Of a DNA stretch of 64,000 nt, positions 63,233 through 64,000 are shown piece after piece. The stretch comes from CAVSWN01 sp046728115 (GTDB taxonomy: Bacteria > Acidobacteriota > Vicinamibacteria > Vicinamibacterales > CAVVIG01): positions 1 to 64,000 of the forward strand of contig JBKPDW010000072.1 in NCBI GenBank assembly GCA_046728115.1. Direction: 5' to 3'. Within the stretch, counting starts at the first letter, position 1, and every line of letters begins with the position of its first letter. The position numbers were made by a program, and so were the translations under genes. The notes beneath the pieces were generated by a model that did no database searches, was not told the origin of the DNA, and saw nothing but the letters and a program-made list of their open reading frames with translations.

Positions 63233-64000
63233 ATGACTCCACAGACGCAAGAAACGATTCCGGTATCGGACGCCGCCTGGAAAGCACTCGAGGGTGCCTA
63301 CGACCTGCAGGTGCACGTCGGCCCCGACGTGATTGCGCGTCGCATCGATGACATCGACTGCGCCCGCGAATTCCTGGATCGCGGCATGAAGGGCTTCGTC
63401 CTGAAGTCCCACTACATCCAGACAGGCGAGCGCGCGAAGGTGGTGACCAAGGCTGTGGCCGGCAGCAGGATCTTCGGTGCGATCACGTTGAACCACAGTG
63501 TCGGCGGGCTGAATCCGGTGGCGGTCGAGCTGGCGGGTCGGACTGGCTGCAAGATCGTGTGGATGCCGACCGTCGATGCCGCCAACGAAACCGCCGGACG
63601 CCTCGACGGCGGCAGCGAGAAACTGCCGTTCTGGGCGAAGATCCAGCGCGAGCTCGCGGCCGAAGGTATTTCGCCACCGCCGCTGTCGGTCATCGACGAG
63701 TCGGGGAACCTGGTCGAGTCGGCCCGTCGCTGCCTGGACCGCATCTCGAAACACAACATGATCCTCGCGACCGGTCATCTGGGCCGGCGCGAGATCGTCG
63801 CGCTGGTGCGGACGGCCAGAGAGATGGGGCTGAAGAAAGTGGTCGTCACCCACGCAGAATTTCCGTCTCAAAGCCTGAGCGGCGAAGAGCAGAAAGAGCT
63901 GGCCGACATGGGCGCGATCATCGAGCACTGCTTCACGACGACCTACACGAACAAGGCGCCCTGGGAAACGGCGTTCGCCAACATCCGCCAGACCGGCGTG
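63233..64000 (+). CDS. DUF6282 family protein, partial
   Basis: An open frame of 256 codons runs from the ATG at 63233 to the window edge without a stop. AYDLQVHVGPDVIARRIDD near the start resembles the metal-binding entry strand of amidohydrolase-like TIM barrels, and HLGRREIVALVRTAREMGLKKVVVTHAEFPSQ carries further histidines. The pattern matches the DUF6282 group, whose activity is unknown. It is divergent from fae across a 182-bp gap with a TATACAAT upstream. The C-terminal end is cut by the window. Confidence 0.75.
   Translation, partial: MTPQTQETIPVSDAAWKALEGAYDLQVHVGPDVIARRIDDIDCAREFLDRGMKGFVLKSHYIQTGERAKVVTKAVAGSRIFGAITLNHSVGGLNPVAVELAGRTGCKIVWMPTVDAANETAGRLDGGSEKLPFWAKIQRELAAEGISPPPLSVIDESGNLVESARRCLDRISKHNMILATGHLGRREIVALVRTAREMGLKKVVVTHAEFPSQSLSGEEQKELADMGAIIEHCFTTTYTNKAPWETAFANIRQTGV

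Overview
The window looks like a chromosomal piece of a high-GC soil or sediment bacterium, most likely an acidobacterium near the Vicinamibacteria. This is inferred from gene content alone: an Oar-type TonB receptor with an N-terminal carboxypeptidase-regulatory domain, an 818-residue-class duplicated MacB/FtsX permease without ATPase, paired DUF1592/DUF1552 proteins, DUF6152 proteins, secreted ankyrin proteins and many exported beta-propellers. Most genes are closely packed, often with 4-bp ATGA stop/start overlaps.

Left part (1-33 kb) is an exported oxidation region. A diheme cytochrome/PQQ dehydrogenase pair (2.0-4.5 kb), a second PQQ dehydrogenase with a monoheme cytochrome (16.8-19.0 kb) and a third cytochrome/PQQ pair (25.3-27.7 kb) all encode quinoproteins carrying the D-x-D active-site pair that marks lanthanide-dependent alcohol dehydrogenases. 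Around them lie a TonB receptor, NHL and Vgb-like propellers, a four-gene operon of uncharacterised secreted proteins (13.9-16.7 kb), and a roughly 14-kb minus-strand gene run (33.0 down to 19.1 kb). In that run a three-gene module, DUF1592-DUF1552-secreted ankyrin, occurs twice and flanks the cytochrome/PQQ pair.

Right part (33-63 kb) carries the tetrahydromethanopterin (H4MPT)/methanofuran formaldehyde-oxidation pathway in three blocks. Block 1 (33.2-36.6 kb) has beta-RFAP synthase, DUF447, a dihydropteroate-synthase-like protein and a pterin dehydratase, followed by an SDR, an eroded mfnB, an MfnE-like kinase and a HisA-like protein out to 41.2 kb. Block 2 (47.2-56.1 kb) has a PTPS homologue, a CitG-like protein, an MptN-like ligase, mch, mfnF, mfnD, ftr, fhcC and fhcA. 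Block 3 (59.2-63.1 kb) has an ATP-grasp protein, DUF1464, mtdB and fae. The blocks are separated by unrelated inserts: an FtsX permease, an IS66 relic and a serine-hydrolase relic at 41-47 kb, and an alpha/beta hydrolase plus a heme-propeller protein at 56-59 kb. No intact fhcB or mfnB is present.

Taken together, periplasmic alcohol or methanol oxidation by lanthanide quinoproteins would yield aldehyde or formaldehyde. Fae, MtdB, Mch, Ftr and the Fhc subunits would carry the one-carbon unit to formate, while the mfn/mpt-type genes make the two carrier coenzymes. Several relics (mfnB, a molybdopterin-binding FwdD-like N-terminus, IS66, a TonB receptor tail, a secreted protein) show that the region has been rearranged. 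No CRISPR array, rRNA or intact tRNA was seen.
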